Below are positions 41,959 through 50,658 of a stretch of 64,000 nt of DNA, in pieces. The notes under the pieces were generated by a model. The model saw only the letters and a program-made list of their open reading frames with translations. It did no database searches and was not told where the DNA came from. The DNA is taken from contig NZ_AP019860.1 in the NCBI RefSeq assembly GCF_009002475.1, positions 1,860,001-1,924,000 of the forward strand, read 5' to 3'. The translations under genes and the position numbers were made by a program. How positions within the stretch are numbered: the stretch's first letter is position 1; each line of letters opens with the position of its first letter. Source of the stretch: Candidatus Uabimicrobium amorphum (GTDB lineage Bacteria > Planctomycetota > Uabimicrobiia > Uabimicrobiales > Uabimicrobiaceae).

Positions 41959-43260
41959 ATGCAGTTTCATACGATAGAAGATTTCAAAGATAAGTTACAA
42001 AACCAAAAAGTATTTGTACGCGTGGACACCAACACCACTCTCGAAAACGGAGAGATGCCGTTAACATCACGAATAGAGCAAGCTTTGCAGACAATTAATA
42101 AACTGACAGGCTATGGTGCGGCAGTGGTGGTCGGTGCTCACAACGGCCGCAGTGGCGAAACTAGTTTTGTATCTCTTGGCCCATTGTTTTCTATGCTGCA
42201 AAAACAAAATCCCAGTGTGCCGAAAATGATATGCCCGGGTAATACTTACGATAGCGAATACGAAGGTTTAAACAACGCAGCCAGAGACACAATTAAAAAT
42301 CTACAATCAGGTGAAATACTTGTTTTAGAAAACTTGCGTTTTCTGAAAAATGAAACAGCAAAAATGAGTATAGACGATTTCGCACAGCAAAAATTCGTAC
42401 TGGACTTACTCGATAGTGGTGTTAGTCACTATGTACTCGATGGGTTTTCCGTGGCACACCGCGCACATATGTCCATTGTTGGTTTTTCGAAAGTTCCCAA
42501 TATGGCAGGTCTTGCCGTCGAAAAAGAGTTAAAAGGCGCTGCGAAAATCAAAGAATTATTGGCACAAAATCAAACAGGTGATGGACGTGTTACGTTTATA
42601 TTTGGTGGAGCGAAAATACAAGACTATTTTCAGCTCATGGAAAGTGCTTTAGAAAACAAAAGTGTGAGTAAAATTCTTCCTGGCGGATTGTTTTCCTCTA
42701 TTTGCTTAATAATAAATGGCTACGACTTAGGGCAACCAAGTCGCGTTCCCTTAGAGAAAAAAGATTCCAAAGGAAAATCGACCTTAGACTATCAAGAAAC
42801 TTTACAAAAACTCATGGAAAAACATCCCGATGTTTTTGTAATGCCCGAAGATGTGGCATACTTAATTGATGGAAAACGCGTGGAATACGCTATTGATGAA
42901 ATTCCACAAGAAGCACGAGAAAAAGGTGCAGTACTTGACATAGGAGAAAAAACCATCCTTAAGTACAAACAAGTATTGCAGGAAAGCAACATGGCTTACT
43001 GGAAAGGACCCATTGGCGCATTTGATATCAATCCACTTTTCGCAAAAGGTTCACAAGAAGTTTTGCAGTTACTGAAAGAGAATAAACAAATCTTTTCGGT
43101 TATGGGTGGTGGAGATACAGGACAAATGCTCAGTAAGTTTGATACACTACCCAGTGAATTAAGCTATGTCAGCCTTTCTGGAGGAGCTCTCATCCAGATA
43201 CTTGCGGGAAATGATTTGCCCGGTATTGCGGCACTAGAAAAAAGTTATAAGGCTAGTTAG
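41959..43260 (+). CDS. pgk: Divergent phosphoglycerate kinase
   Basis: 433 residues, slightly longer than usual (about 390-415). It retains the PGK landmarks in altered form: RVDTN (21-25, normally RVDFNVP), Arg38 in TSRIE, HNGRSGE in place of HLGRP, LENLRFLKNE, AHRAHMS, GGAKIQD, WKGPIGAFD and GGGDTGQ, SLSGGALIQIL. The catalytic and substrate-binding arginines appear preserved, so it should convert 1,3-bisphosphoglycerate and ADP to 3-phosphoglycerate and ATP in glycolysis. The departures from consensus are larger than normal and could reflect a second, specialised copy. It is read with the SpoIIE phosphatase gene, ten bases apart. Confidence 0.85.
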   Translation: MQFHTIEDFKDKLQNQKVFVRVDTNTTLENGEMPLTSRIEQALQTINKLTGYGAAVVVGAHNGRSGETSFVSLGPLFSMLQKQNPSVPKMICPGNTYDSEYEGLNNAARDTIKNLQSGEILVLENLRFLKNETAKMSIDDFAQQKFVLDLLDSGVSHYVLDGFSVAHRAHMSIVGFSKVPNMAGLAVEKELKGAAKIKELLAQNQTGDGRVTFIFGGAKIQDYFQLMESALENKSVSKILPGGLFSSICLIINGYDLGQPSRVPLEKKDSKGKSTLDYQETLQKLMEKHPDVFVMPEDVAYLIDGKRVEYAIDEIPQEAREKGAVLDIGEKTILKYKQVLQESNMAYWKGPIGAFDINPLFAKGSQEVLQLLKENKQIFSVMGGGDTGQMLSKFDTLPSELSYVSLSGGALIQILAGNDLPGIAALEKSYKAS

Positions 43261-43293
43261 ACATTTTTTCACAGAAAAGCAAAGGCTTTCGCC

Positions 43294-43806
43294 ATGTTTA
43301 GTGAAACAACACAGTTGCTTATATTGTTGGCAATATTTTTCTTTATAATGGTGCCTATTACCATCGCCAAGCGCGGAGACAACATTGTTGCTAAATTTTT
43401 GTTTCGAACGATATTCTTTCCATTTTATTTGATTCGATGGTGGTTACGAAAAAAAGAAATTGAACGTCGTAGGCGCAACTACGAAATTTTAGGACAATAT
43501 GTTGCGCTTCTCGGAAACAACTCCGCGACTTTGGGTTTCTTTCGCGAACTGATTGAAAAAGGAATCAAAGAAGAGGAGCTAGAAAAACTTATCCAAGCCA
43601 ACCTACAAAAGATGAAGGATTTTGATGAGGGTAAGAAAAAGGAAGCCATTCGCAGTAAACTAGAAGAAGAAATGCAGATGCGCGAGTTAGCTCAAGAGCA
43701 ACAAACGATACTAAGCGAAGCAAAAATGAGTCTAGAACAAATAAAGTTTCGAGAACAATTGTTAGACGGTTTGTATCAAAAAATTCGCAGAAAATATGGA
43801 CTGTAA
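43294..43806 (+). CDS. Membrane-anchored coiled-coil protein, unknown
   Basis: 170 residues. A membrane segment (residues about 5-23, TQLLILLAIFFFIMVPITI) and a second hydrophobic stretch (about 35-48) are followed by a highly charged alpha-helical C-terminal part with heptad character (EEEMQMRELAQEQQTILSEAKM). No known family. It follows pgk by 33 bases and its stop precedes the next start by 10, so it belongs to the same transcriptional unit. Ribosome site AAAGG is present. Confidence 0.6.
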   Translation: MFSETTQLLILLAIFFFIMVPITIAKRGDNIVAKFLFRTIFFPFYLIRWWLRKKEIERRRRNYEILGQYVALLGNNSATLGFFRELIEKGIKEEELEKLIQANLQKMKDFDEGKKKEAIRSKLEEEMQMRELAQEQQTILSEAKMSLEQIKFREQLLDGLYQKIRRKYGL

Positions 43807-43816
43807 AGGAGTTGCT

Positions 43817-44281
43817 ATGAGTAGTAATAGTTTATCAATCCAATGCACGGGAAAAGACCTTTCTCTTTCTGAAAGAGACTTCTTTGAGAGTTTGGGTAGA
43901 CAAATTACCAAAGGAGAAAAAGAAATACCGTGGAAAAACAAAAAAAAGTACAAAGTAGAAGTTAGTAAAAAAGCGCAAGACTACGTACTACGATTAATCG
44001 ATGTAAAAGCGGATCGCGAAATAGAACGTTTGAGACTACATTCTACCAAAAGTTTGATGGATTTAGAAACGCGCTTGTTGACAGATTTAGCTCGGTCTAT
44101 TGAAAAATACAGTTTACAAGCAGCACTAGATATCCAAAAAGATTTCAAAGACGCCCAAGCGCTCGCGAAACAGATTGATCCCGATGACGATGAATTCAAC
44201 GAAGGTTACCTCAAAGATATCCGTAATGTGGCACTCGAAAATGTAAAGAACATATCGCGGATCAAAGAGCGCAATTCATAA
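43817..44281 (+). CDS. Hypothetical charged protein
   Basis: 154 residues. The ATG at 43817 has AAAGGAG five bases upstream and is better than the ATG at 43796, which lies within the end of the previous gene. The sequence is helix-rich with many Asp/Lys residues (DDDEFNEGYLKDIRNV) and no membrane segment. No family recognised. Its tight spacing to 43294-43806 suggests a common operon and a possible partner. A 15-bp hairpin ends the unit. Confidence 0.55.
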   Translation: MSSNSLSIQCTGKDLSLSERDFFESLGRQITKGEKEIPWKNKKKYKVEVSKKAQDYVLRLIDVKADREIERLRLHSTKSLMDLETRLLTDLARSIEKYSLQAALDIQKDFKDAQALAKQIDPDDDEFNEGYLKDIRNVALENVKNISRIKERNS

Positions 44282-44302
44282 ACAAATACTAAATCATACT
44301 CA

Positions 44303-44339
44303 CAAACAGCCCTTGTAGACGAATTACAAGGGCTGTTTG
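44303..44339 (+). terminator. 15-bp hairpin ending the pgk unit
   Basis: Perfect 15-bp stem (44303-44317 with 44325-44339), 7-base loop, 22 bases after the stop. There is no immediate T run but the strength makes termination likely. Confidence 0.7.
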
Positions 44340-44361
44340 CGTAAATTTTCTGGGAAATGTT

Positions 44362-45315
44362 ATGTCTATTTCACTACTCGAAAACGAAAAAATACTCAAA
44401 ATGACATGCCCACATCCTCTGTCCATGCTACATATCTATCTCAATTGGTTGTATATTGCATGCGTAGGGATTGCTTTTATTGCAATGCGCGGACATGTCG
44501 AAGAATGGATTTACTATCTTCCTTTGGGAGAAAAATTTTCTACGCAGCTTTTTTTCTGTGTATGGGCTGGCTGCTTATTGCTTCCATCGTTAATCTTGTC
44601 CTTTTATCGCATCAATTGGTCATGGTTAGGTTTAGGCCTATTGCTTTCTATCCTAGGCGGTGTTTTTACCTATCATCATCATCAAATTGCCGCAAGTATA
44701 AAAGGATTTATCTACAGCTCCTACTACATACACTCCGTAGCCGCTTTTATCTACAGTTACTTTCCACTTCCCATTGCCTCGGAACAACTGTTCGCTGAAA
44801 AGGAACTCGCCAATCACATGTTGATGATCGTAGGGTTTATTGGTTTGTGCACAAGTAATAGCTATCGTAAAAGCCACAAATACTATCTAACAAACCGACG
44901 TATTCTCGTACACTTTGGGTTTATCAGCGTCAAACAACGTGACACGATGTACAGCAAAGTAGACGATATGATTATCCAACAAGGTGTCTTGGGGCGCATC
45001 TTCGACTTCGGTACCATTATTCCCATATCTGCTTCGGGCATGGGGACAGGAAGTGACCATGCTTTTGCGGCGATGGGAATCGAAGGAAAACTTCCGATGG
45101 GACCCACGATGACCGTTTCCGTTGGCGGTGGACGCAGTGTTACCATTCCGCGAGCTCCCAGTTTTTACTCTCTTTACGGAGTCGCCGACCCCGAAGAAAC
45201 AAAAAAAATTATGTTAAAAGAAATGGAACAACGCGAATACGGACACACCAGACGGCGCAAGATCGCCGAAATGGAAAAACAGCTTGAGTCTATGAAGGAA
45301 GAATACAACCAATAA
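44362..45315 (+). CDS. Membrane protein with bacterial PH (bPH_2) domain
   Basis: 317 residues. Four hydrophobic segments near 22-42, 60-82, 87-108 and 152-170 precede a bPH_2/YdbS-like domain (about 172-235: YYLTNRRILVHFGFISVKQRDTMYSK is the signature, abbreviated here to YYLTNRRI and VDDMIIQQG). The C-terminus (about 275-317) is a charged helix. Bacterial PH-domain membrane proteins bind lipids or partners; function unknown. An unrelated open frame of 153 residues at 44337 overlaps in another frame and is a shadow. The Nudix gene starts 15 bases after the stop, so the two may be linked. Confidence 0.8.
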   Translation: MSISLLENEKILKMTCPHPLSMLHIYLNWLYIACVGIAFIAMRGHVEEWIYYLPLGEKFSTQLFFCVWAGCLLLPSLILSFYRINWSWLGLGLLLSILGGVFTYHHHQIAASIKGFIYSSYYIHSVAAFIYSYFPLPIASEQLFAEKELANHMLMIVGFIGLCTSNSYRKSHKYYLTNRRILVHFGFISVKQRDTMYSKVDDMIIQQGVLGRIFDFGTIIPISASGMGTGSDHAFAAMGIEGKLPMGPTMTVSVGGGRSVTIPRAPSFYSLYGVADPEETKKIMLKEMEQREYGHTRRRKIAEMEKQLESMKEEYNQ

Positions 45316-45329
45316 TTCGGGAACTTGCA

Positions 45330-45794
45330 ATGCAAAAAATACACAACGGTGCTGCGATCATTATCACCAACAACAGTTGTTCAAAATTTTTTATACAACG
45401 CAAAGACGATACATATCCGTTAAAAGAGTGCCGTGGTTGTATTTCTCTTTTTGGCGGTGCTTGCGATGATGACGAAGATAGCGAGACAACCATTGCCCGA
45501 GAGCTCGCCGAAGAACTCGTTTTAGACAACATCAAAATAACACCCAAATTATGGCGTAATTTTCGTCTACATGGCAACCAGTTTGCTAATACCTACGAAA
45601 TCACTGTGTTCACGTGCTTTTTAACTGACGAGGTCTTCGAAGAGTTAGCAAAGCAAATTGTTAGACCACAGGTTGTTTTAGAGGGGCTTGGCGAAATTGT
45701 AACGCGAGAACAACTTTGCAAGTGGAGTAAAGACACCAGCAAATTTTTTGCCTCTTTAGATGTTGTTATCGACGAGTTTTTACAACAACATTAA
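45330..45794 (+). CDS. Nudix hydrolase
   Basis: 154 residues. The Nudix box GX5EX7REUXEEXGU is nearly complete: GACDDDE...RELAEEL (residues about 39-59), with only the final Gly replaced by Val/Leu. The Glu residues in the box hold the Mg2+ ions. The family hydrolyses nucleoside diphosphates linked to another group; it resembles MutT/IPP isomerase-like members, with a preceding loop FIQRKDD typical for the substrate-binding strand. Substrate undetermined. It lies 15 bases after the PH-domain gene. Confidence 0.88.
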   Translation: MQKIHNGAAIIITNNSCSKFFIQRKDDTYPLKECRGCISLFGGACDDDEDSETTIARELAEELVLDNIKITPKLWRNFRLHGNQFANTYEITVFTCFLTDEVFEELAKQIVRPQVVLEGLGEIVTREQLCKWSKDTSKFFASLDVVIDEFLQQH

Positions 45795-45847
45795 ATTCAA
45801 ATTGTTACAAGTAACAAAAAATCATACCATGATAATTATTAACTTGC

Positions 45848-45853
45848 TATAAT
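45848..45853 (+). promoter_or_regulatory. Extended -10 promoter
   Basis: TATAAT preceded by TG with one base between (TGC then TATAAT), the extended -10 form that needs little -35. It lies 44 bases ahead of the start at 45898. Confidence 0.55.
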
Positions 45854-45897
45854 ATGCCAAAATCAAAATGATAAGTCCAATTTTAAGGGGTACTTAT

Positions 45898-46887
45898 ATG
45901 ACCAGAGTTTATTTAGTGTTGTTGGTATTATTGTCTTCGCTTTTTGCTGATCAACTTCCTAAAGTTCATTTTAGTGTAAAGAATTTCCCACAAATGGATG
46001 TGTGGCAAGAATACCTGGGAGATACGTCTTACATCACATATGAACATGATAGCAGTACAGAAACAAAAGCTTACAATTACAGTGCCAACATGAACAAAGC
46101 TATGTTGCCAGCTATTTTTAATGATGACCGTAGCAACTTCAATGGAAATTTTTCTTCTTTTTCGAGTACAAACAACGTTCGTTTACTCGAAGCACTTCTC
46201 GCAAAAGGTTATCACCTACAAGTTTATGTACACCACGCGGACTCTGCAGCAGAATATACCATCGTTGGCTATGACCGTCAACAACAGCAGTTTACCGTAA
46301 GAAACGGGGCACAAAAAGAACAAAAGTTTGCGTATGACAACTTTGATATTCGCTACGCACAAGTCAAATCGGAAAGTCTGCAACGCACCTGGCACGTATC
46401 ACGTATTGGTGATGATGCTATGGTACTTCAAAGTGCCAAGGTAGAAGCAAGCTCTATTGCAGATGCCCTACAAAAAAGTAACATACTGCAAGGACGCATT
46501 TTCTTGCAACTCGTTACAGATTCCACAGAGGATTTCCCTGTACATATCAGTGGCTGGGGAGGCGAAACGCAATTTGAGCAACCAATTCAATTTAGTGGAA
46601 CTAGTTATGGTACTTTAGCAGAGAGAATTGTCACCATTTATATCTCGGATCAAAGCGCCACAGGATGCCATATGACGCGTTACACCGTAGGTGGAAAAGG
46701 CGATGGCTATAGTGAATCTGTCATTTCCGGTGAGGTATACTGCAACTCACAAAATCCAACAGCCATCAACAAAGCGGCGGGATTAGTACAATTTGCACTG
46801 CGGTGTAAAGTACGCAAAAATGCTCCCAAACCTTGGTGGGTAAAAGCACAAATTTACTACCGCCTATTCACTCCAGATGGAAAATAG
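45898..46887 (+). CDS. Secreted protein of unknown function
   Basis: 329 residues from ATG 45898, which has AAGGGG eight bases upstream; the ATG at 45868 lies before the ribosome site and is rejected. Residues 1-16 are a signal peptide (MTRVYLVLLVLLSSLFA, cleavage near FAD). The mature part is beta-rich with a repeated Tyr/Ser/Asp pattern and no recognised domain; segment FPVHISGWGGETQFEQ and the C-terminal IYYRLFTPDGK are the most distinctive. Single gene with an extended -10 promoter and a hairpin terminator. Confidence 0.6.
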   Translation: MTRVYLVLLVLLSSLFADQLPKVHFSVKNFPQMDVWQEYLGDTSYITYEHDSSTETKAYNYSANMNKAMLPAIFNDDRSNFNGNFSSFSSTNNVRLLEALLAKGYHLQVYVHHADSAAEYTIVGYDRQQQQFTVRNGAQKEQKFAYDNFDIRYAQVKSESLQRTWHVSRIGDDAMVLQSAKVEASSIADALQKSNILQGRIFLQLVTDSTEDFPVHISGWGGETQFEQPIQFSGTSYGTLAERIVTIYISDQSATGCHMTRYTVGGKGDGYSESVISGEVYCNSQNPTAINKAAGLVQFALRCKVRKNAPKPWWVKAQIYYRLFTPDGK

Positions 46888-46930
46888 TTTTTTAAAAACA
46901 ACATAGAAAAACTATTTTACTGAATAAAAT

Positions 46931-46967
46931 CGCCCATAAGGATACGAAAATTATCCTCAATGGGCGT
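46931..46967 (+). terminator. Hairpin after the secreted protein gene
   Basis: Arms cgcccat/atgggcg with inner aggata/tatcct form a stem of about 13 bp interrupted by one bulge. It lies 44 bases after the stop codon. No strong T tail follows. Confidence 0.5.
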
Positions 46968-47074
46968 CAACATTGCCTATTTAGCCACACCAATACTATT
47001 CTTATCCCAACAAAACTTATGCGGTTTGTTTATAACGTTATTCACAGCAAAACAAAGTTAGTGTAGGACAGAAA

Positions 47075-49339
47075 ATGCAAGTTACAACAGAACATGGTAT
47101 TCTCATCGTTACTTTTACCGAAAGTAGTCTCAACGAACTCATTATCAACACGTATCTACATAAATTACTAACCATAGAAAACTATTTTGCCGTAGTACTT
47201 GACATGCAAAATGTCGTACACATTAGCCCAGGTGCGCTAAAAGTTTTTGCAACAATGACAAATAGCTGTTGTGACAACCTCTCGATCGTAAGCGTTGACG
47301 AACATCTCATCAATATATTTAAAATCCATGGTTGTTATACACACAAAATTTTTTTTAATGACATATCACAAGCCCGCAACGTTTTACGCAACAAGCAAGT
47401 GGACCTCAACGCCGAGACGATAAAAAACACGCTGTCAAGTTCCATCACAATCACGGATTCTTCACAATTGGATCAATATTCACCGACAGTTATTGTAGAA
47501 CATTCTGTCGAAGACCAAGCAATGAGTAACAATGAAACGATCTGTGCACAAGCAGATGATTTACAACAGTTATGGAAATCTTATGCAGATGATGTGAAAA
47601 ACCCGTCATTAACTCACAAAGGCAAGCGCTCTATTGATGTAAATTTCTTTTCAGATAACAATGAAGATAGAACAACCTTTCACAATGACCAAACAGTGGT
47701 ACCTGGTCATCTAAACAAACCGCGATTTTCTTGCGATACAGAAATCGCGCGTGGAGGTATGGGCGTTATATTCAAGGGCTATCAAAACAACCTTCAACGT
47801 GAAATTGCCATTAAAAAACTCATTGCAACTCTCAAAAACAAACAAGATAAAAAAAATATGTTTCTATCGGAATCCATGACCACCGCTTACCTTGACCACC
47901 CAAATATTGTTCCCGTGTATGACCTTGAACAACAAAACGACGAAATACACCTTGCAATGAAACTCATCAAAGGAACCTCTTGGGCAAAAATCATACAGGA
48001 GTATAACGTCGAAAAGAATTTACAAATTTTACTCCAGGTATGCAATGCCATTGCTTTTGCACATAGCAAAGAAATTATCCATTGTGATTTGAAACCTGAA
48101 AACATCATGATAGGGCAATTTGGGGAAATAACAGTGATGGACTGGGGAGTTTCCGTAAGTATGATAAAATCATCTGTTGCTCCACACAAAGACGAAGTAA
48201 CCACTCCGATGGGAACACCTATTTACTTCTCTCCTGAGTTGGCAAACGGCAAAGGAAGCGAAATTGGACCGTGGACAGATGTGTACCTACTAGGGTCTAT
48301 CTTATACGAAATTTTGACTGGGCACGCTCCACATCGCGCAAAGACTATTTTTTTGACTTTCTGTTCCGCAGGAGAGGGCAAGATTCCCGAATTTCCGGAA
48401 ACAGCTCCACGAAAACTCGTGGAGATATGTCGAAAGGCATTAGATCCGTCTCCAAAAAAACGTTACCCAAATGTGCTTTCTTTGCAAAAGGATATTGAAG
48501 ACTACTTACAGCACAGTAAAAGTATTTTGCTCACAGAGCAGGCACAGAAAAACATTTCGCAGTGTAAAATAACAGATGCAAATGCCTATGATGTGTTTAC
48601 AGAAGCATACTTTGATTTTCAACAGGCGTTAAAGCTATGGAGTGAAAATACCGTAGCACAAAAAGGAAGAGAACAGGCGTGTTTGCAGCATGCCCGTGCG
48701 GCGATGAACAGAGAAGAATTTAACTTAGCCGAAACTCTTTTGCAAAAATTACATGATACAAATACCAAAAAAACCAAACTATACGATGAAATACAAAATG
48801 CCAAGAGTCTTAAAAAAGGACTTGATATCGCGCAAAAACTTTTCAAGTTAAGTTTGTTTTTCCTGTGCGTTCTCGTCATAAAATTCGTGCTGATGCCCTT
48901 TGAAGATGAAGCAATGAGCGATATCATTTTAAATCAGGTGCCCACCGAATTACGCATATCCATCGCCCTTTTTTTTGGGACATTTTGCTATTGTTTTTAC
49001 CGCAGTAAATTGAGTTTTACTGCCAACATACGCATTAGTATTATTTTTCAGATTACAGGGTGCTTTTTACTTTTTATTGGCATATTTTTAGCAAATTTCC
49101 CTGATGATTTTCCCGCTGTTGGTATTTTTCCACCTGTGTTATGGATAGCTCTCATTAACATATTAATACCATACACATGGAAAGAAGCTTTCGCAGCGCA
49201 GGTGCTTGTGTTGGCTTCCCTAGGAGTAACAATTTTATATTTCTCCCCAAACTTACCACCCAACAAAATATTTAGCACTTTCATTTCGCAAATGGTCCTA
49301 GTGTCTATTGTTTCTGTACTTTTACGCGCAAAAAAATAA
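47075..49339 (+). CDS. STAS-domain/serine-threonine kinase fusion with membrane C-terminus
   Basis: 754 residues. Residues 1-104 are a STAS (anti-anti-sigma) domain with the usual strand-helix pattern and Ser51 at the phospho-loop (HISPGAL). A 115-residue linker follows. The kinase domain spans about 220-475: RGGMG, Lys247, catalytic loop HCD (336-338) instead of HRD, and DWG (356-358) instead of DFG. The HCDLKPEN and MDWG combination belongs to a known planctomycete PknB subgroup and need not be inactive. The C-terminal region (about 595-750) has several membrane segments. STAS domains are the substrates of RsbW-like kinases, so the fusion links a Hanks kinase to partner switching. Ribosome site AGGAC. 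Confidence 0.88.
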   Translation: MQVTTEHGILIVTFTESSLNELIINTYLHKLLTIENYFAVVLDMQNVVHISPGALKVFATMTNSCCDNLSIVSVDEHLINIFKIHGCYTHKIFFNDISQARNVLRNKQVDLNAETIKNTLSSSITITDSSQLDQYSPTVIVEHSVEDQAMSNNETICAQADDLQQLWKSYADDVKNPSLTHKGKRSIDVNFFSDNNEDRTTFHNDQTVVPGHLNKPRFSCDTEIARGGMGVIFKGYQNNLQREIAIKKLIATLKNKQDKKNMFLSESMTTAYLDHPNIVPVYDLEQQNDEIHLAMKLIKGTSWAKIIQEYNVEKNLQILLQVCNAIAFAHSKEIIHCDLKPENIMIGQFGEITVMDWGVSVSMIKSSVAPHKDEVTTPMGTPIYFSPELANGKGSEIGPWTDVYLLGSILYEILTGHAPHRAKTIFLTFCSAGEGKIPEFPETAPRKLVEICRKALDPSPKKRYPNVLSLQKDIEDYLQHSKSILLTEQAQKNISQCKITDANAYDVFTEAYFDFQQALKLWSENTVAQKGREQACLQHARAAMNREEFNLAETLLQKLHDTNTKKTKLYDEIQNAKSLKKGLDIAQKLFKLSLFFLCVLVIKFVLMPFEDEAMSDIILNQVPTELRISIALFFGTFCYCFYRSKLSFTANIRISIIFQITGCFLLFIGIFLANFPDDFPAVGIFPPVLWIALINILIPYTWKEAFAAQVLVLASLGVTILYFSPNLPPNKIFSTFISQMVLVSIVSVLLRAKK

Positions 49340-49377
49340 AGACTTTGTACAATGACACTACTGTTTATGATGCGGTA

Positions 49378-49397
49378 AAGTGGAATTGATTCCACTT
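49378..49397. terminator. Palindrome after the STAS-kinase gene
   Basis: A 9-bp perfect palindrome with a 2-base centre (AAGTGGAAT TG ATTCCACTT), 39 bases downstream of the STAS-kinase stop. A T-rich run follows. Confidence 0.4.
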
Positions 49398-49523
49398 TGT
49401 TCTCTGCAACTACAAAACAAAATGGCTTTGCAATTCTGACCGTAAGTGATAACTGTACAACACTTTCTACGACCAAGTTGTACAATCCCAACAGCAAGTT
49501 GAAGTAGTTTCATTTTAATAAAA

Positions 49524-49539
49524 CAACAGCGAGCTGTTG
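49524..49539 (-). terminator. Terminator of the MarR-GNAT gene
   Basis: On the minus strand, CAACAGC and GCTGTTG pair over a 2-base loop and are followed by TTTTATT. It is 12 bases beyond the MarR-GNAT stop codon. Confidence 0.75.
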
Positions 49540-49550
49540 GGTACGGTCAT

Positions 49551-50495
49551 CTATAACTCTAAACGCATCATAACATCACCGCGTTGGTAGTGTCCTTGCT
49601 TGTTCATATCCATCACAAAACCCAAACGACGATAGAGATTTGTTGCGGGAATTAACTTGGAGTTTGTTTCGAGCACCACCGCTTTTGCTCCTAACTCTCT
49701 TGCGCGATCTATTGCCGCAAGCGCAAGTTTTTTTCCGATTTGCTTTCCCTGAGCCTTTTCATCAACTCCCATTTTGGCCAATTCAAAACAATCTTCACTT
49801 TCTTTTAACAGCGCACATGTTCCGACGATTTCACCGTTGTATTCTGCCATGAAGATGTGGCCTCCACATTTAAGTATTTCTGTTTCAGGATTGGTAAGAA
49901 CCTGATAATCGAGATCTTCCACATGGAAGTACTTTTCAATCCAACGCAGATTTATATCACGGAAATAATCTTTGTGCTGCGCTTTGTAATCGATTATATT
50001 TACTGAATCAAGCTGACTTTGCTTTTCCTCTTCGCAAAATCTTTCCACTAAACCTTTCTGGGCCATGCTTTCCTCCATTCTTTTTAAAACATCAATGACA
50101 TCGTATTCAATTTCCATAATATACTTATGAACACTGCTCTCTAAATTTCGCCATATGGGTTGTAATTTAGGGTATAGCTGTTTTCCTTTTTCCGTCAGGG
50201 ATATCATGCGTTTGCGCTTGTCTTTTTTGCCCGTTTGTGAGCAGATAAGATCTTTTTTCTGCAAACCTTTCAACATATGATTGACCGCAACATGACTCAC
50301 CCCCAATTTCTTTGAGATCTCCGTAACGGCAATCGGTGAATAATGATACAAAGTATAAAAGCAAGTGAACCACCGCGGTTCAAAATCTACATTCTGTTTT
50401 TTATAGATAGTGGTAACATCTTGCATAATGCAGTCACTTAATCTCTTTAAACGACTCCCTAAAGCAAGTACATGTAGTTCATTCATTATGTCCAT
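49551..50495 (-). CDS. MarR-type regulator fused to a GNAT acetyltransferase
   Basis: 314 residues. Residues 1-150 form a MarR winged-helix domain (VTEISKKLGVSHVAVNHMLKGLQKKDLI is the recognition region; shown in part as KKLGVSHVAVNHML). Residues about 165-314 are a GNAT domain with acetyl-CoA motif A (KAQGKQIGKKLALAAIDRA, from about residue 240) and motif B (ATNLYRRLGF). Such MarR-GNAT fusions are known in several bacterial phyla; they may acetylate a small metabolite that also controls their DNA binding. A nearly perfect dyad just upstream (50544-50577) is a likely operator. The gene is autonomous and ends in a terminator. Confidence 0.9.
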   Translation of the reverse strand: MDIMNELHVLALGSRLKRLSDCIMQDVTTIYKKQNVDFEPRWFTCFYTLYHYSPIAVTEISKKLGVSHVAVNHMLKGLQKKDLICSQTGKKDKRKRMISLTEKGKQLYPKLQPIWRNLESSVHKYIMEIEYDVIDVLKRMEESMAQKGLVERFCEEEKQSQLDSVNIIDYKAQHKDYFRDINLRWIEKYFHVEDLDYQVLTNPETEILKCGGHIFMAEYNGEIVGTCALLKESEDCFELAKMGVDEKAQGKQIGKKLALAAIDRARELGAKAVVLETNSKLIPATNLYRRLGFVMDMNKQGHYQRGDVMMRLEL

Positions 50496-50543
50496 TTTTA
50501 TTCACCTTTATGTGCGTGGTATCAGTGCTTCTGCAAATTAAAT

Positions 50544-50577
50544 TAGTATATTACGTAACTAATTACATAATATACTA
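50544..50577. promoter_or_regulatory. Dyad operator upstream of the MarR-GNAT gene
   Basis: Arms of 15 bases (50544-50558, TAGTATATTACGTAA, and 50563-50577) are inverted repeats with one mismatch, separated by CTAA. The 34-base dyad is A+T rich, 49 bases upstream of the start and overlaps TATA-like sequences, as expected for an autoregulated MarR gene. Confidence 0.6.
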
Positions 50578-50658
50578 CAGAGTTAGTCAAGAAAAAATTG
50601 AATAATTTTTGGAAGGTTGATATTTGCTGGTGAATTAAGGGATGGAATTCGTTTTCAT

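Noticed and set aside
44337-44798. 153-residue open frame overlapping the PH-domain gene
   Set aside because: Different frame of the same DNA; composition is Cys/Tyr/Arg-rich as expected for a shadow frame.
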